The position numbers and the translations under genes are program-made. DNA of 12,660 bases, from the NCBI GenBank assembly GCA_004525275.1, contig SPCO01000019.1, positions 1 through 12,660 of the forward strand, read 5' to 3'. This stretch comes from Thermomicrobiales bacterium (lineage in GTDB: Bacteria > Chloroflexota > Limnocylindria > Limnocylindrales > CSP1-4). Below are positions 12,335 to 12,660 of the stretch, one piece after another (the stretch's first letter is position 1; each line of letters starts with the position of its first letter). Below the pieces are notes generated by a model, which had not been told where the DNA came from, did not search any database, and saw only the letters and a program-made list of their open reading frames with translations.

Positions 12335-12660
12335 GTGTTCACCGGCGAGTACCGGCACACGGTGGACGACAAGGGACGCATCGCCGTCCCTGTGAAGTTC
12401 CGCGCCCAGCTCGACCCAGGCTCGATGGTCTCGGGCTGGCTCGACGACTGCCTCGCGATCCATACCAAGACGGCCTGGGAGGCCCTGTCCGACAAGGTGG
12501 CCGCGCTGCCGATCACGGATCCGCGATCGCGGAGCTTCCAGCGGTTCGTCTTCTCGACGGCCATAGACGCACAGATGGATAAGCAGGGCCGGATCCTGCT
12601 GCCCGCCTATCTGCGTCAGTCGGTCGGTCTGGACAGCGAGGCTGTCCTTGTCGGCTCACG
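12335..12660 (+). CDS. mraZ: Transcriptional regulator MraZ (5' part, cut by window end)
   Basis: The first 108 residues of MraZ, the DNA-binding regulator that usually opens the dcw cluster for cell division and peptidoglycan synthesis. Two AbrB-like half-domains are visible: MFTGEYRHTVDDKGRIAVPV at residues 1-20 and MDKQGRILLPAYLR at 81-94, each with the conserved DxxGR core. The family is about 140-150 residues long, so roughly the last 35-40 residues lie beyond the window. The GTG start is chosen because MFTGEYRH matches the conserved family N-terminus. Purine-rich AGGGGTAGG lies upstream at a suitable distance. Its promoter and probable autoregulatory boxes are directly upstream. The 16S rRNA methyltransferase rsmH/mraW is expected next but is not visible. 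Confidence 0.95.
   Translation, partial: MFTGEYRHTVDDKGRIAVPVKFRAQLDPGSMVSGWLDDCLAIHTKTAWEALSDKVAALPITDPRSRSFQRFVFSTAIDAQMDKQGRILLPAYLRQSVGLDSEAVLVGS

Overview
This is a GC-rich bacterial stretch of about 12.7 kb with tightly packed genes. Several starts are GTG or TTG and several neighbouring genes overlap by 4 bases. The gene content suggests a soil or freshwater Chloroflexota member, possibly of the Limnocylindria/Ellin6529 kind. The points in favour are an Sdh1-type succinate dehydrogenase as in Actinobacteria and Chloroflexota, an ECF sigma factor paired with a membrane-anchored PD40 propeller protein, and a LysM protein with a cytoplasmic four-cysteine segment. That placement is an inference from gene families, not from a marker gene.

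Left part (1-5102, + strand): one co-directional cluster of central metabolism. It runs from an isocitrate dehydrogenase-family gene, preceded by a -10 box so close that the mRNA is probably leaderless, to a five-helix membrane anchor, the succinate dehydrogenase flavoprotein and its iron-sulfur subunit. It ends with a short RNase H-like protein whose TTG start overlaps the sdhB stop. The first four genes would carry two steps of the TCA cycle and pass succinate electrons to quinone.

Middle part (5110-8046): a NarL/LuxR-type two-component pair on the minus strand (kinase 6980-5802, regulator 5805-5110, overlapping by GTGA) is divergent from a secreted lipoprotein on the plus strand. A perfect 8-2-8 palindrome lies between them. 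Directly behind the lipoprotein stop lies the RNase P RNA gene (rnpB, about 8056-8433), closed by a perfect 15-bp P1 helix.

Right part (8434-11323): a minus-strand sigma/anti-sigma module (ECF sigma 10453-9902; membrane-anchored PD40 propeller protein 9905-8637) ends at a strong hairpin facing rnpB. Upstream are a doubtful 57-residue ORF and an 80-residue four-cysteine protein. The latter is divergent, over a shared promoter region, from a LysM protein (11137-12027) with its own cytoplasmic four-cysteine segment.

Right edge (12028-12660): an intergenic region with three kinds of short repeat (32-bp tandem repeats, 8-bp repeats, and three AAGTGG boxes exactly 10 bp apart), then a clear sigma-70-type promoter and the 5' part of mraZ. 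This is the usual first gene of the division and cell-wall (dcw) cluster, which probably continues outside the window. The AAGTGG boxes look like the MraZ autoregulatory operator.
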